This document shows, one piece after another, positions 49,837 through 59,787 of a stretch of 64,000 nucleotides of DNA (position 1 is its first letter; the number at the start of each line of letters is the position of its first letter). The position numbers and the translations under genes are program-made. The stretch comes from Streptomyces microflavus (GTDB lineage Bacteria > Actinomycetota > Actinomycetes > Streptomycetales > Streptomycetaceae). The notes below the pieces were generated by a model that was not told where the DNA came from, did no database searches, and worked only from the letters and a program-made list of their open reading frames with translations. The stretch spans positions 200,710 through 264,709 of the forward strand of contig NZ_BMUG01000001.1 of NCBI RefSeq assembly GCF_014650075.1. The letters run 5' to 3'.

Positions 49837-51546
49837 TCACCCGGCCTGGGCCCGCCACTCCTCCGCGTACTCGTCGAAGATCGCCCGCAGATGGTGCCCG
49901 ATCTTCAGGTAGTCCAGGTCGTCCAGGTTGGCCAGCGACACCCGTACCGACCATTCCGGCCCGTCGAAGCCGCCGCCGTTCAGCAGGACCACCGACGTCT
50001 GCTCGGCCAGCCGGAACAGCGGGTCCACCGGTTCGTAGTTCGCCCCCAGGAAGTCCGCGAACGGCTTGCCGTGGACGCGTTCCGCCTCCGCCAGCAGGTC
50101 CAGTTCGATGTAGTACGCGGCCCGCTTCGGATCCTCCGAGACCTTCATGTGCACGCCCTCCAGCAGGAGTTGGAGCCGCTGCTGCACGATGGCCCGGATG
50201 CGGTGCTTGTACGCCTGGCCCTCGTCCAGCATGTCGAAGAGCGAGAACAGCGCCATCATCACCTGCTGCGGGAGCGAGAGCCCCGCCGTGTGGTTCAGCG
50301 CCACCTGCCGGGAGTCCGCCACCATCCGGTCGATGAACTTCATCTTCTCCGGCTCCAACGACAGTGTTCCGTAACGCCTGTTGAGCCGTTCCTTCTGCTC
50401 CGCTCCCTGGTCCTTCAGCATCGCGTCGATCACGTTGTCGTCGTGCAGCGCGATCACCCCGAGCCGCCAGCCGGTCGCCCCGTAGTGCTTGGAGTAGGAG
50501 TAGACGAGCAGCGTGTTCCGCGGCAGGTCGGCGGCGAGCGAGCGGAACCCCTCCACGAACGTTCCGTACACGTCGTCGGTCACGATGACCAGGTTCGGGT
50601 TCTGCTCGCCGACGATGGAGACGATCTGCTCGGTGACCCGTGAAGAGAGCGCCAGCGAGGGCGGGTTGCTCGGATTGACGCAGCAGACCATCTTCACCGA
50701 CGGGTCCGCCAGCTTGGCGATCTCCTCCTCCGGGTAGCGCCACTGCCGCACCCCGGTCTCGGTGAACAGGTTCGCCTCCACATGGACCACGTCGAAGCCG
50801 TACGTGTCCAGCTCGGGGATCTCCAGGTACGGGGTGAACACCGGGACCATCAGGGCGATCCGGTCGCCCCTCTTCAGGATCCCGTTCTTCAGCAGCGAGT
50901 CGAAGATGTAGCACATCGCCGCCGTGCCGCCCTCGGTCGCGAACAGGCTCAGCGTCTGCCCCTCGGGCGGCCGGTGGTCGAACATCTCGTCCGCGAGGTA
51001 GCCGCGCACGATCTCCTCGGTGTGGCGCAGGATCCGGTCCGGCACCGGGTAGTTGTCCCCGATCGAGGAGTCCGCCAGCTCGTGCACGAACGCGTCCCGG
51101 TCGAAGCCGAACCGCTTCACCGCCAGGTCCACGCTCGCCTTCAGCAGCTCGATGCCGGGCAGCTCCGGATGCGTACGGACGAAGTGCTCGAACCGCTCCG
51201 CGCACCCCTCCTCCTCCGGCATCCCGCCGAGGTTGTCCGCCGTCCAGACCCGGCGGGACTCTTGAATCGCGAAGTAGCCGAGCGCGTGGTACGCCTCGCG
51301 GGGGCCGGTCGCGGTCCAGTTCGGGTTGCCCCGGCCCGCGTTGAGCATCGCCCGGGTCGTCTTCCCCTTCTGGCCGGGCTTGTCGCTCTGCGCCTCCGTC
51401 GCGATCCGGATGAACTTGTCCTTCAGCTCGAAGGGCGAGAGCTGGGCGAAGGACCGGATCTCCTCCCGGCTGAGGCGGGTGGTCTTGGGCATGGCGGTGT
51501 CCGCTCCGTGGAGGTCGTCGGTGGTCGGGGGGCCGGGCGTCGTCAT
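49837..51546 (-). CDS. asdA: Bifunctional aspartate transaminase / aspartate 4-decarboxylase
   Basis: 569 residues from the ATG at 51544-51546; ATG 51492 (MPKTTRLSREE), with GGAG upstream, is the other credible start. Fold type I PLP enzyme with PLP lysine in YSYSKHYGATGWRLG, VNPSNPPS and TDDVYGTF. The length and N-terminal extension (GRGNPNWTATGPREA) fit the AsdA family rather than ordinary aminotransferases. It converts L-aspartate to L-alanine and CO2. It starts 1 nt after the antiporter gene, so aspartate uptake, decarboxylation and alanine export form one unit that can generate proton-motive force and remove protons. Confidence 0.9.
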   Translation of the reverse strand: MTTPGPPTTDDLHGADTAMPKTTRLSREEIRSFAQLSPFELKDKFIRIATEAQSDKPGQKGKTTRAMLNAGRGNPNWTATGPREAYHALGYFAIQESRRVWTADNLGGMPEEEGCAERFEHFVRTHPELPGIELLKASVDLAVKRFGFDRDAFVHELADSSIGDNYPVPDRILRHTEEIVRGYLADEMFDHRPPEGQTLSLFATEGGTAAMCYIFDSLLKNGILKRGDRIALMVPVFTPYLEIPELDTYGFDVVHVEANLFTETGVRQWRYPEEEIAKLADPSVKMVCCVNPSNPPSLALSSRVTEQIVSIVGEQNPNLVIVTDDVYGTFVEGFRSLAADLPRNTLLVYSYSKHYGATGWRLGVIALHDDNVIDAMLKDQGAEQKERLNRRYGTLSLEPEKMKFIDRMVADSRQVALNHTAGLSLPQQVMMALFSLFDMLDEGQAYKHRIRAIVQQRLQLLLEGVHMKVSEDPKRAAYYIELDLLAEAERVHGKPFADFLGANYEPVDPLFRLAEQTSVVLLNGGGFDGPEWSVRVSLANLDDLDYLKIGHHLRAIFDEYAEEWRAQAG

Positions 51547-51547
51547 C

Positions 51548-53224
51548 TCAGGCCCCCAGCACGCCGACGAGGATGGGGCCGGTCAGCGGCAGCAGGAAGT
51601 TGGAGAGCGTGTACGTGATCGTGTAGCCGAGCAACGGTACGGAGCTCTGGGCCACCTGGGTGATGGAGGTGATCGCCGGGGTCGAGCACTGCTGTCCGGC
51701 GATGGCGCCGATCAGCAGCGGTTTCTCGATCTTCAGCAGCTTCCGCCCGACGATGAGGGAGATCGTCGCCGGGACGAGCACCATGGCGATCCCGGCGAAC
51801 GGCAGCAGCGCCCCGTACTGCTTGAGCAGCGGCCAGGCCTGCGGCCCCGCCGCCAGCCCCGTACAGGCGATGAAGACGGCCAGGCCCATGTCCTTGAGCG
51901 TGGTCGCGGCCTGCGGGGGGAACGCGCCGAAGGTCTGTTTGCGGGAGCGGAACCAGCCGAAGACGAGGCCGGAGATGAGGCAGCCGCCGCCCGTGCCGAG
52001 CGACATCGGGACGTCCCCGAGCTTGACCACGATCTGGCCGAGCAGGGAGCCGGCGACGATGCCGAAACCGATGTAGACGAAGTCGGTGGAGTCGTTCTTG
52101 ACCACCGCGCCGATCCTCGCCACCAGCTTGTTCAGCCCGCCCCGGGCGCCGACCAGGGTGAGGATGTCACCCCGCTGGAGGACGGTCTCCCCGCTGGCGG
52201 GGAGGTGCTGGTCGTTGCGGAGGACGGCGGTGATGTAGACGCCGTCCTTGCGGAACTCCGGATGGTTCTTCTCCAGCCGGTCGATGGTCGAACCGGCGGT
52301 CGCCTTCTCGGTGACGGCGACCTGGCTGGTGGCCAGCGGGGTGTCGAGCCCGGGTACGGCCGGGGTCTCCGGGCCGATCTCCCGGCCCGCCTCGATGATC
52401 GCGGAGCGCCGGCCGACGATCTGGACCAGGTCGCTGAGGGTCAGCTCCAGGCCGGGGGAGGGCGTCAGCAGCTTGCTGCCGCGCTTGACCCCCTCGACCG
52501 TGATGTGGCCGCCCAGTGAGCTCTCCAGGTCACCGACCGTACGTCCGTCGGCCAGGGTCACCAGATAGGTGCGGCCGACCATGCCGGGCAGCGCCTCGCG
52601 CTCGTCGGACTCCAGTCCGGCGTGGCCGCCGCGCATCTTCTCCCACAGCTCGCGGGAGGCGTCGGCCAGGTTGATGCGCAGCAGCATCGGCATGATCTGG
52701 CTGGTGAAGAGGACGATGGTGATCAGGCCGAACAGGTAGCAGACCGTGTAGGCGGTCGCCACGTGCCCCTGGTACTGGGTGATCTGCTCGGAGGTCAGGT
52801 CGCTGAGTTTGCCGATCGCCTCGGTCGCCGTCCCCACGACGGCGGACTCGGTGGCCGCCCCCGCCAGGATCCCGGCGGCCGTGCCGACGTCCAGGTCGAA
52901 GGCCTTGGCCAGCCCGTAGGCGATACCGAGGACGCAGACCAGTTCGATCAGGCAGAGCGCGAAGAAGCGCAGGCTGGAGCGGTTGAGGTTGGCGAAGAAC
53001 TGCGGCCCGGCCATATAGCCGAGCGAGAAGATGAACAGCGCGAAGAAGACGGTCTTGACGTCGTCGTCGACGCTGACGTGCCGGGTGCCGATCAGCAGCG
53101 ACACGATCAGGGTGCCGCAGATGCCGCCGAGCGTGATCGGTCCGACGCGGAGCTTGCCGACGAGATACCCGGCGGCGAGACAGAAGAAGAGAGCCAGTTC
53201 GGGATGGTCGCGCAGAACGCCCAT
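51548..53224 (-). CDS. aspT: Aspartate:alanine antiporter (AspT family)
   Basis: Protein of 558 residues: about five N-terminal membrane helices, a central cytoplasmic part with two TrkA-C-like regulatory domains (~200-380; TYLVTLADGRTVGDLE, DGVYITAVLRNDQHLPASGETVLQRGDILTLVG) and about five C-terminal helices with GGGCLISGLVFGW and GQQCSTPAITSI. It exchanges external aspartate for internal alanine in partnership with AsdA, as in Tetragenococcus and Comamonas. First gene of the pair. It reads away from cebE; the 320-bp divergent region also contains the CebR box. Confidence 0.9.
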   Translation of the reverse strand: MGVLRDHPELALFFCLAAGYLVGKLRVGPITLGGICGTLIVSLLIGTRHVSVDDDVKTVFFALFIFSLGYMAGPQFFANLNRSSLRFFALCLIELVCVLGIAYGLAKAFDLDVGTAAGILAGAATESAVVGTATEAIGKLSDLTSEQITQYQGHVATAYTVCYLFGLITIVLFTSQIMPMLLRINLADASRELWEKMRGGHAGLESDEREALPGMVGRTYLVTLADGRTVGDLESSLGGHITVEGVKRGSKLLTPSPGLELTLSDLVQIVGRRSAIIEAGREIGPETPAVPGLDTPLATSQVAVTEKATAGSTIDRLEKNHPEFRKDGVYITAVLRNDQHLPASGETVLQRGDILTLVGARGGLNKLVARIGAVVKNDSTDFVYIGFGIVAGSLLGQIVVKLGDVPMSLGTGGGCLISGLVFGWFRSRKQTFGAFPPQAATTLKDMGLAVFIACTGLAAGPQAWPLLKQYGALLPFAGIAMVLVPATISLIVGRKLLKIEKPLLIGAIAGQQCSTPAITSITQVAQSSVPLLGYTITYTLSNFLLPLTGPILVGVLGA

Positions 53225-53544
53225 CCCGCCTCACCCACCCGGTCCGGTGCCGAGCGGCAGAATGATCAAAGGGGGCATAAGGGCGAAATTAACAGGGGTG
53301 GGCCCGCCCGGCACTTCGCCGGACGCCGACCGCCCCCGTTCACCTTCCGACGGGTGGGCGGCCCGGCCGCCGCCGCGTGACGCGGTGGACATCCTTCGGC
53401 AACGGAATCGTCTTCAACTCTTGACACCCACCCCCTTGAGGCAGGAACCTTCCGGCATCGGCGCATGGGAGCGCTCCCACAACAACGGGAGGGGATCTCG
53501 CGCGCTTCCTTTCCGTAGGACTCCCCGGAACAAGGAGCAGTGGA
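53225..53544. other. Divergent promoter region aspT-cebE
   Basis: 320 bp. TTGACA at 53421-53426 is a candidate -35 element for cebE; the CebR box follows at 53466. Nothing else is recognised. Confidence 0.5.
53466..53479. promoter_or_regulatory. CebR box upstream of cebE
   Basis: TGGGAGCGCTCCCA, the exact 14-bp palindrome known to bind CebR, 66 bp ahead of the cebE start. Repression is relieved by cellobiose or cellotriose in other streptomycetes. Confidence 0.93.
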
Positions 53545-54870
53545 ATGCGCATCACCCGCAGCGTTGCCGGTCGACGCCGGAGAACCGCGATCGTGGCCAC
53601 CACCGGCCTGACGGTCACCGCCCTGTTGCTCACCGGCTGCGGCGGCTCGTCCGACTCCGGCAGCAAGGGGGCCGACGCCGACGGCAACATCACGCTGACC
53701 CTGGCCGACTTCGGCCAGTTCGGGTACAAGGAGGCCGGACTCTTCGAGAAGTACCACGAGCTGAACCCGAAGATCACGGTCAAGGAGGACACCACCGCCG
53801 AGGAGAAGAACTACTACCCCAAGCTGCTCCAGCAGCTGAACTCGGGCAGTGGCCTCGCGGACGTCCAGGGCATCGAGGTCGGCCGGATCAAGGAGATCGT
53901 CGACACCAAGGCGGACTCCTTCGCCGACCTCTCCAAGGTGATCGACGTCAACGAGTGGGTGTCGTGGAAGGCCAAGCAGGCCACCGCCCCCAGCGGCGCG
54001 GTGATCGGCGCGGGCACCGACATCGGCCCGATGTCCCTCTGCTACAACCGTGAGCTGTTCGAGAAGGCGGGCCTGCCCACCGACCGCACCGAGGTCGCGA
54101 AGCGGACCGCGGGCGGCTGGGAGGACTTCCTCGCGCTCGGTGAGGAGTACAAGAAGAAGGCGCCGAAGGGCACGTACTTCATGGACTCCGCGAGCGCCAT
54201 GTTCAACGCGGTCGTCAGCTCCAGCCCCGAGCAGTACTACGACGCGAGCGGCAAGCCGGTCTACAAGGAGAGCGCCAGCGTCGCCAAGGGCTGGGACCTC
54301 GCCGCCGAGGCCGCGTCCAAGAAGCTGACGCAAGGCCTCGCCCAGTTCGAGGACCAGTGGCAGTCGGCCCTGCGCAAGAGCACCGTCGCCACCGTCGTCT
54401 GCCCCGCCTGGATGGCCGGCCAGATCTCCACGTACGCCGGTGATGCCAACAAGGGCAAGTGGGACATCACCAGCGCCCCCGGCACCACCGCCGCCAACTG
54501 GGGCGGCTCCTTCCTCGCCGTCCCGAAGTCCGGGAAGAACGTCGACGAGGCCACCAAGCTCGTCAAGTGGCTGACCGCGCCCGAGCAGCAGGCCGCCGTC
54601 TTCAAGGCCATCGGGGTGTTCCCGTCCAACCAGGGCGCCTACGAGCTGCCCGACGTGAAGAGCGCCACCCTGCCGTACTTCAACGACGCGCCCATCGGCC
54701 AGATCTACGCGGACGGGGCGAAGTCCATCCCCGAGGCGGTGCTCGGCCCGAAGGACGGCGTGATCAAGGACTCGATCTCCACGCAGATCAACAACATGGA
54801 GCAGCGCGGAACGAAGCCGGACGCGGCCTGGGACGTCGCTGTCCGGACGATCGACAAGGCGATCGGCTGA
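53545..54870 (+). CDS. cebE: Cellobiose/cellotriose-binding lipoprotein CebE
   Basis: Protein of 441 residues. Lipoprotein signal (RRRRTAIVATTGLTVTALLLTGC, lipobox LLTG-C) followed by a sugar-binding protein of the MalE/CUT1 class (LTLADFGQFGYKEAGLFEKYHELNPKI). ATG 53545 follows AAGGAG. It recognises cello-oligosaccharides and passes them to CebF/CebG. A strong hairpin after the gene probably raises its level relative to the permeases. The MsiK ATPase that energises such CUT1 systems in streptomycetes is not encoded here, as expected. Confidence 0.93.
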   Translation: MRITRSVAGRRRRTAIVATTGLTVTALLLTGCGGSSDSGSKGADADGNITLTLADFGQFGYKEAGLFEKYHELNPKITVKEDTTAEEKNYYPKLLQQLNSGSGLADVQGIEVGRIKEIVDTKADSFADLSKVIDVNEWVSWKAKQATAPSGAVIGAGTDIGPMSLCYNRELFEKAGLPTDRTEVAKRTAGGWEDFLALGEEYKKKAPKGTYFMDSASAMFNAVVSSSPEQYYDASGKPVYKESASVAKGWDLAAEAASKKLTQGLAQFEDQWQSALRKSTVATVVCPAWMAGQISTYAGDANKGKWDITSAPGTTAANWGGSFLAVPKSGKNVDEATKLVKWLTAPEQQAAVFKAIGVFPSNQGAYELPDVKSATLPYFNDAPIGQIYADGAKSIPEAVLGPKDGVIKDSISTQINNMEQRGTKPDAAWDVAVRTIDKAIG

Positions 54871-54887
54871 GCTGAACCGGCCGCACA

Positions 54888-54929
54888 CCGGGGCGGGCGG
54901 GCGACCCCTGCCGCGCCCGTCCGCCCCGG
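54888..54929. terminator. Stem-loop between cebE and cebF
   Basis: 16-nt arms (54888-54903 and 54914-54929, one G-T pair) with a 10-nt loop. Probably a partial terminator or mRNA 3' stabiliser giving excess binding protein. Confidence 0.65.
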
Positions 54930-55009
54930 CCGCGCCCGCCGCCCCTCCACACACATTCCGCCCGCCCGTCCACCTCCGGCGGAGCGCCCCCAGGGAAGGA
55001 CTCCCGCCC

Positions 55010-56008
55010 GTGGCAACCTCGACCCCCACCCGGGACGCGTACGCATCCCCGCCCCGCGAACCCCGGGAAAAACCACCGTCCGAGCGGCGGCAGTTGTGGC
55101 GCAGCCGGCTGTGGCGGTTCGACGACAAGGCGTCCCCGTACGCCTACATCGCGCCGTTCTTCCTGGTCTTCGGGGCCTTCGGTCTCTACCCGCTGCTCTA
55201 CACCGGCTGGATCGCCCTGCACCGGGTGGAGATGACCGGCCTGGACTCCATGGAGTGGGTGGGCTGGGAGAACTTCGACAAGATCCTGCACGACCCGGAG
55301 TTCTGGACCTCGGTCAGCAACACCTTCCTGATCGGGGTGATCTCCACCGTCCCGCAGCTCCTGGTGGCCCTCGGCCTCGCCCATCTGCTCAACTACCGCC
55401 TGCGCGCCAGCACGTTCTGGCGCACGGTCATCCTCACGCCGTACGCCACTTCCGTCGCCTCCGCGGCCCTCGTCTTCGCGCTGGTCTTCCGGGCGGACGG
55501 CGGACTGCTGAACTGGACGCTCGGCCTCGTCGGCTTCGACCCGGTCAACTGGGCCAACGGGCACTGGACTTCGAAGCTCGCGATCTCCATCATCGTGATC
55601 TGGCGCTGGACCGGCTACAACGCGCTGATCTACCTGGCGGCGATGCAGGCGGTCCCCAACGACCTCTATGAAGCGGCCTCGTTGGACGGCGCCTCGCGCT
55701 GGCAGCAGTTCCGCAAGGTCACCATTCCCTCGCTGCGGCCGACGATCCTGTTCACGATCGTCATCTCGACCATCGGGTCCATGCAGCTGTTCGGTGAGCC
55801 ACTGCTGCTGGAGGGCGGCGCGCTCGGCGCCACCGGCGGCAACGAGAACCAGTACGAGACGCTCAGCATCTACCTCTACAACTACGGCTGGAACCTCGGA
55901 CACCTCGGTCCGGCGGCCGCCGTGGCCTGGGCGATGCTCGCGCTCCTGCTCATCATCGCCGCGGCCAACTGGTTCATCGGCCGCTTCGTCCGCAAGTCCG
56001 CGGTCTGA
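55010..56008 (+). CDS. cebF: Cellobiose ABC transporter permease CebF
   Basis: Protein of 332 residues with six membrane helices. The CUT1 EAA motif EAASLDGASRWQQFRKVTIPSLRP lies near residue 225. The cytoplasmic start is Pro/Arg-rich. GTG 55010 follows AAGGA. It pairs with CebG, 14 nt downstream. Confidence 0.92.
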   Translation: MATSTPTRDAYASPPREPREKPPSERRQLWRSRLWRFDDKASPYAYIAPFFLVFGAFGLYPLLYTGWIALHRVEMTGLDSMEWVGWENFDKILHDPEFWTSVSNTFLIGVISTVPQLLVALGLAHLLNYRLRASTFWRTVILTPYATSVASAALVFALVFRADGGLLNWTLGLVGFDPVNWANGHWTSKLAISIIVIWRWTGYNALIYLAAMQAVPNDLYEAASLDGASRWQQFRKVTIPSLRPTILFTIVISTIGSMQLFGEPLLLEGGALGATGGNENQYETLSIYLYNYGWNLGHLGPAAAVAWAMLALLLIIAAANWFIGRFVRKSAV

Positions 56009-56022
56009 CCGGGAGCCCTTCC

Positions 56023-56943
56023 ATGACCATGACCAGCACCACGCCCACCGCCCCGGTGAAGCTCGCGCCGGCCCCGAAGGGCAGCGCCCCGCACCGCCCC
56101 AGCCGCTTCAGGATGGGCGCCGGCCAGCAGATGAAGGGCGGCCCGTTCGCGTACATCGCGCTCGCCGTCGTCGGCTTCGGATCGCTGCTGCCGCTGTACT
56201 GGACCCTGGTGGCGGCCTCCCGCACACAGGACGAAGTCCTCGCCACCACACCGCCGTTCCTGCCGGGCGGCAAGCTGCTGGAGAACGTCTCCACGGCCTG
56301 GGAGCAGGCCAACCTCGGCAAGGCGATCCTCAACAGCATCATCGTCTCGTCGTCCATCACGGCCGCGACGCTCTTCTTCTGCACGCTCGCCGGTTACGCC
56401 TTCGCCAAGATGCGCTTCCGGGGCCGGGGCTGGCTGATGACCGCCGTCATCGCCACGCTCACGATCCCGCCGCAGCTCAGCGTGGTCCCGCTCTTCATGA
56501 TGATGTCCGGCCTCGGCTGGGGCGGGCAGCTCGAATCGGTGATCTTCCCGACGCTGGTGAGCGCGTTCGGCGTGTTCTTCATGCGCCAGTACCTGATCGA
56601 GGCGCTGCCGTACGAGCTCATCGAGGCGGCCAAGATCGACGGGGCGAACAACCTCCGCATCGTCGTGAGCGTGGTGCTGCCGGTGGCCCGCCCCGCGATG
56701 ATGGTGCTGGGGATGCTCACCTTCGTCCAGGCGTGGAACGACTTCTTCTGGCCCTACCTCGCCCTCAACCAGCAGAACCCGACCCTGCAGGTGGCCCTCG
56801 GCCAGCTCTCCGCCTCGTACACCCCCGACCAGTCCATCGTCATGGCGGGCGCGCTGATCAGCACGCTGCCGCTGCTGGTGGTGTTCGTGGTCTTCGGCAA
56901 GAAGATCGTGGGCGGGATCATGTCCGGCGCGGTCAAGGGCTGA
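56023..56943 (+). CDS. cebG: Cellobiose ABC transporter permease CebG
   Basis: Protein of 306 residues, MalG-type with six helices and the EAA motif [27 protein letters not shown] 56023 follows GGGAG. Its C-terminus MSGAVKG is typical of CUT1 permeases. It completes the importer. Confidence 0.92.
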   Translation: MTMTSTTPTAPVKLAPAPKGSAPHRPSRFRMGAGQQMKGGPFAYIALAVVGFGSLLPLYWTLVAASRTQDEVLATTPPFLPGGKLLENVSTAWEQANLGKAILNSIIVSSSITAATLFFCTLAGYAFAKMRFRGRGWLMTAVIATLTIPPQLSVVPLFMMMSGLGWGGQLESVIFPTLVSAFGVFFMRQYLIEALPYELIEAAKIDGANNLRIVVSVVLPVARPAMMVLGMLTFVQAWNDFFWPYLALNQQNPTLQVALGQLSASYTPDQSIVMAGALISTLPLLVVFVVFGKKIVGGIMSGAVKG

Positions 56944-56951
56944 CGCCACGA

Positions 56952-56979
56952 GCGGTGCGGTCGGCCCGGACCGCACCGC
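56952..56979. terminator. Stem-loop between cebG and bglC
   Basis: 11-nt arms GCGGTGCGGTC (56952-56962) and GACCGCACCGC (56969-56979) with a 6-nt loop, 8 nt after the cebG stop. It separates the transporter transcript from bglC, which has its own CebR box. Confidence 0.65.
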
Positions 56980-57010
56980 CGCCTCCACCCCTCTCCTTCG
57001 CCTACCCCCA

Positions 57011-57024
57011 TGGGAGCGCTCCCA
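57011..57024. promoter_or_regulatory. CebR box overlapping the bglC ribosome-binding site
   Basis: TGGGAGCGCTCCCA, ending one base before the ATG at 57026. The GGGAG at 57012-57016 is also the only Shine-Dalgarno-like sequence for bglC, so operator and ribosome site coincide. Confidence 0.92.
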
Positions 57025-57025
57025 C

Positions 57026-58483
57026 ATGACAGTCGTACGATCCGACACCGCCCCGCAGCAGGCCCCCGCGGCCCCCGCCCCCTTCCCGACCGGCTTCGTC
57101 TGGGGCGCCGCCACGGCCGCGTACCAGGTGGAGGGGGCGGCCACCGAGAACGGCCGCACCCCCTCGATCTGGGACACCTTCAGCCACACCCCCGGCAAGG
57201 TCCTGGGCGGCGACACCGGGGACGTGGCCGCCGACCACTTCCACCGCTACCGGGACGACGTCGCGCTGATGAAGCGGCTCGGCCTCAAGGCGTACCGCTT
57301 CTCCGTCTCCTGGTCCCGGGTCCAGCCCACCGGCCGGGGCCCCGCCGTCGAACGCGGCCTGGACTTCTACCGCTCGCTCGTCGACGAGCTGCTGGAGGCC
57401 GGCATCACGCCCGTCGCCACGCTCTACCACTGGGACCTGCCCCAGGAGCTGGAGGACGCGGGCGGCTGGCCCGAGCGCGCGACGGCCGAACGGTTCGCGG
57501 ACTACGCGGCCATCATGGCCCGCGCGCTCGGCGACCGGGTCGGCATGTGGACGACGCTGAACGAGCCCTGGTGCACGGCCTTCCTCGGATACGGCTCCGG
57601 GGTCCACGCCCCCGGCCGCACCGAACCGGCCGCCGCGCTGCGGGCCGCCCACCATCTCAACCTGGCCCACGGCCGGGCGACCGAGGCGCTGCGCACCAAC
57701 CTCCCCGCCACCGCGCAGACCTCGGTCACCCTCAACCTCCACCAGGTGCGCCCGCTGACCGGCAGCGAGGCGGACGCGGACGCGGCGCGCCGGATCGACG
57801 CGGTGGGCAACCGGATCTTCACGGGCCCGATGCTGCACGGCGCCTACCCGGAGGACCTGCTGGCCGACACGGACCGTCTGGTGAAGTGGTCCGCCCTGGT
57901 CCACGACGGCGACCTGGCGGCGATCGCCCGCCCCATCGACGTACTGGGCGTCAACTACTACACGCCCACGATCGTCTCCACGCCCGCTTCCGGCGCCGGC
58001 GACACCCGTAACGACGGTCACGGCAACAGCGACCACTCCCCGTGGCCGGGCTCGGAGCACGTGGCGTTCCACCTCGCCGAGGGCAAGCCGCGCACCGCCA
58101 TGAACTGGTCGGTCGACCCGAACGGCCTGCACGCCCTCCTCATGGACGTCTCCCGTGAGAACCCGGGCCTGCCGCTGATGGTCACCGAGAACGGCGCGGC
58201 CTTCGAGGACGTCCCGGACGCGGACGGCCGGGTCCACGACCCGGAGCGCATCGCCTACCTGCACGGCCATCTGGCCGCCGTACAGCGGGCGGTGGCCGAC
58301 GGGGCGGACGTGCGCGGCTACTTCCTCTGGTCGCTGATGGACAACTTCGAGTGGGGGTACGGCTATTCGAAGCGCTTCGGTGCCGTGCACGTCGACTACG
58401 AGACCCAGCTCCGCACCCCGAAGTCCAGCGCCCACTGGTACAGCGAGGTGATCGCCCGCCACGGCCTGCCGCCGGAAGCCTGA
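57026..58483 (+). CDS. bglC: GH1 beta-glucosidase BglC
   Basis: Protein of 485 residues. GH1 signature [15 protein letters not shown] at the start, acid/base Glu in TTLNEPWC, nucleophile Glu in [10 protein letters not shown], and [14 protein letters not shown]. No signal peptide: it hydrolyses imported cellobiose in the cytoplasm to glucose, thereby lowering the inducer of CebR. It is separated from cebG by a hairpin and controlled by its own CebR box. Confidence 0.94.
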   Translation: MTVVRSDTAPQQAPAAPAPFPTGFVWGAATAAYQVEGAATENGRTPSIWDTFSHTPGKVLGGDTGDVAADHFHRYRDDVALMKRLGLKAYRFSVSWSRVQPTGRGPAVERGLDFYRSLVDELLEAGITPVATLYHWDLPQELEDAGGWPERATAERFADYAAIMARALGDRVGMWTTLNEPWCTAFLGYGSGVHAPGRTEPAAALRAAHHLNLAHGRATEALRTNLPATAQTSVTLNLHQVRPLTGSEADADAARRIDAVGNRIFTGPMLHGAYPEDLLADTDRLVKWSALVHDGDLAAIARPIDVLGVNYYTPTIVSTPASGAGDTRNDGHGNSDHSPWPGSEHVAFHLAEGKPRTAMNWSVDPNGLHALLMDVSRENPGLPLMVTENGAAFEDVPDADGRVHDPERIAYLHGHLAAVQRAVADGADVRGYFLWSLMDNFEWGYGYSKRFGAVHVDYETQLRTPKSSAHWYSEVIARHGLPPEA

Positions 58484-58496
58484 CCTCCTGAGAGCC

Positions 58497-58528
58497 GCGG
58501 GCCCCGGTCACCCCCGACCGGGGCCCGC
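58497..58528. terminator. Terminator after bglC
   Basis: 13-nt arms GCGGGCCCCGGTC (58497-58509) and GACCGGGGCCCGC (58516-58528) followed by CTTTCC, 14 nt after the bglC stop. Confidence 0.8.
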
Positions 58529-58541
58529 GCCTTTCCCCGGC

Positions 58542-58557
58542 TTGGGAGCGCTCCCAA
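58542..58557. promoter_or_regulatory. CebR box upstream of cebR
   Basis: TTGGGAGCGCTCCCAA, a perfect 16-bp palindrome containing the 14-bp CebR consensus, 92 bp before the cebR start. Indicates autoregulation. Confidence 0.92.
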
Positions 58558-58648
58558 TACACTGTCCGTACGCTCGTCGGGGTGATCGATCCAGGACTTG
58601 GATTGACTGTACGGCTGTGAGAAATTGACCGGGAACGGGGAGGCAGCC

Positions 58649-59680
58649 ATGGCGGCAGCGCGAGTACGGAACGGCGGGCGGCCCACGCTCGAAGAGGTCG
58701 CGGCCAGGGCCGGGGTCGGCCGCGGCACCGCCTCCCGGGTCATCAACGGCTCGCCCCGGGTCAGCGAGGCGACCCGAGAGGCGGTCCAGGCGGCCGTGGC
58801 CGAGCTGGGCTATGTCCCCAACCGCGCCGCCCGCGCCCTCGCCGGCAACCGCACCGACGCCATCGCGCTCGTGGTGCCGGAGCCGGAGACCCGCTTCTTC
58901 GCGGAGCCGTACTTCTCCGCCATAGTGCGCGGCGTGGGCGCGGCTCTCGCCGACACCGAGATGCAGCTGCTCCTCACCCTCGCGGGCAACGACCGCGAGC
59001 GCCGCCGGCTCGCCCAGTACCTGACGGCGCACCGGGTCGACGGCGTCCTGCTGGTCGCGGTGCACGCCGACGACCCGCTGCCCGAACTGCTGGAACAGCT
59101 CGGCATGCCCTGCGTGATCAGCGGCGCCCGGCACGCGAACGAGCCGCTGGCCTCGGTCGACTCGGACAACTTCGACGGGGCGAGGGCGGCCGTCGAGCAC
59201 CTGATCACCCGGGGCCGCCGCTCGGTCGCCACGATCACCGGCCGCCTGGAGGTCTACGGGGCCCAGCGCCGCCTGGACGGCTACCGCGCCGCCCTCGCCG
59301 CCGCGGGCCTGCCCCCGGACGAACGCCTCATCGCGCCCGCCGACTTCACCGAGGAGGGCGGCGCACGGGCGATGCGCGAACTGCTGGCCCGCCGCCCCCA
59401 CCTGGACGCGGTCTTCGCGGCCTCCGACGTGATGGCGGCCGGCGCCCGCCAGGTCCTGCGCGAGGCGGACCGCCGCATCCCGGACGACGTGGCCCTGATC
59501 GGCTTCGACGATTCGGTGGTCGCCCGCCATATGCACCCGGCCCTCACCAGCGTCCGCCAGCCCATCGAGGAGATGGGCCGCCGCATGGCCCAGCTCCTGC
59601 TGGAGGAGATCGCGGGGCGCACGGGGGAGCGGCCGACGGTGGTGCTCCCGACGGAGCTGGTGGTCCGCGACTCGTCATGA
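58649..59680 (+). CDS. cebR: LacI-family repressor CebR
   Basis: Protein of 343 residues. Helix-turn-helix PTLEEVAARAGVGRGTASRVINGSPRVSEATREAV with hinge helix VPNRAARALAG, then a periplasmic-binding-protein-like effector domain (GFDDSVVARHMHPALTSVRQP). ATG 58649 follows GGGGAGG; an in-frame ATG at 58625 is less likely. Represses cebEFG, bglC and itself through the three 14-bp boxes until cello-oligosaccharides bind. Here it follows bglC on the same strand with its own promoter. Confidence 0.93.
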   Translation: MAAARVRNGGRPTLEEVAARAGVGRGTASRVINGSPRVSEATREAVQAAVAELGYVPNRAARALAGNRTDAIALVVPEPETRFFAEPYFSAIVRGVGAALADTEMQLLLTLAGNDRERRRLAQYLTAHRVDGVLLVAVHADDPLPELLEQLGMPCVISGARHANEPLASVDSDNFDGARAAVEHLITRGRRSVATITGRLEVYGAQRRLDGYRAALAAAGLPPDERLIAPADFTEEGGARAMRELLARRPHLDAVFAASDVMAAGARQVLREADRRIPDDVALIGFDDSVVARHMHPALTSVRQPIEEMGRRMAQLLLEEIAGRTGERPTVVLPTELVVRDSS

Positions 59681-59787
59681 CGGTGGCCGGGAGTCGCCTG
59701 TCCTGGTAGCGGCGGCGGGACTTCCGGATTTCACAAGTTCTTCACGCGTCTCCGCTCCGAGGGCTAATGTTCGCTGCGTACGACGAA

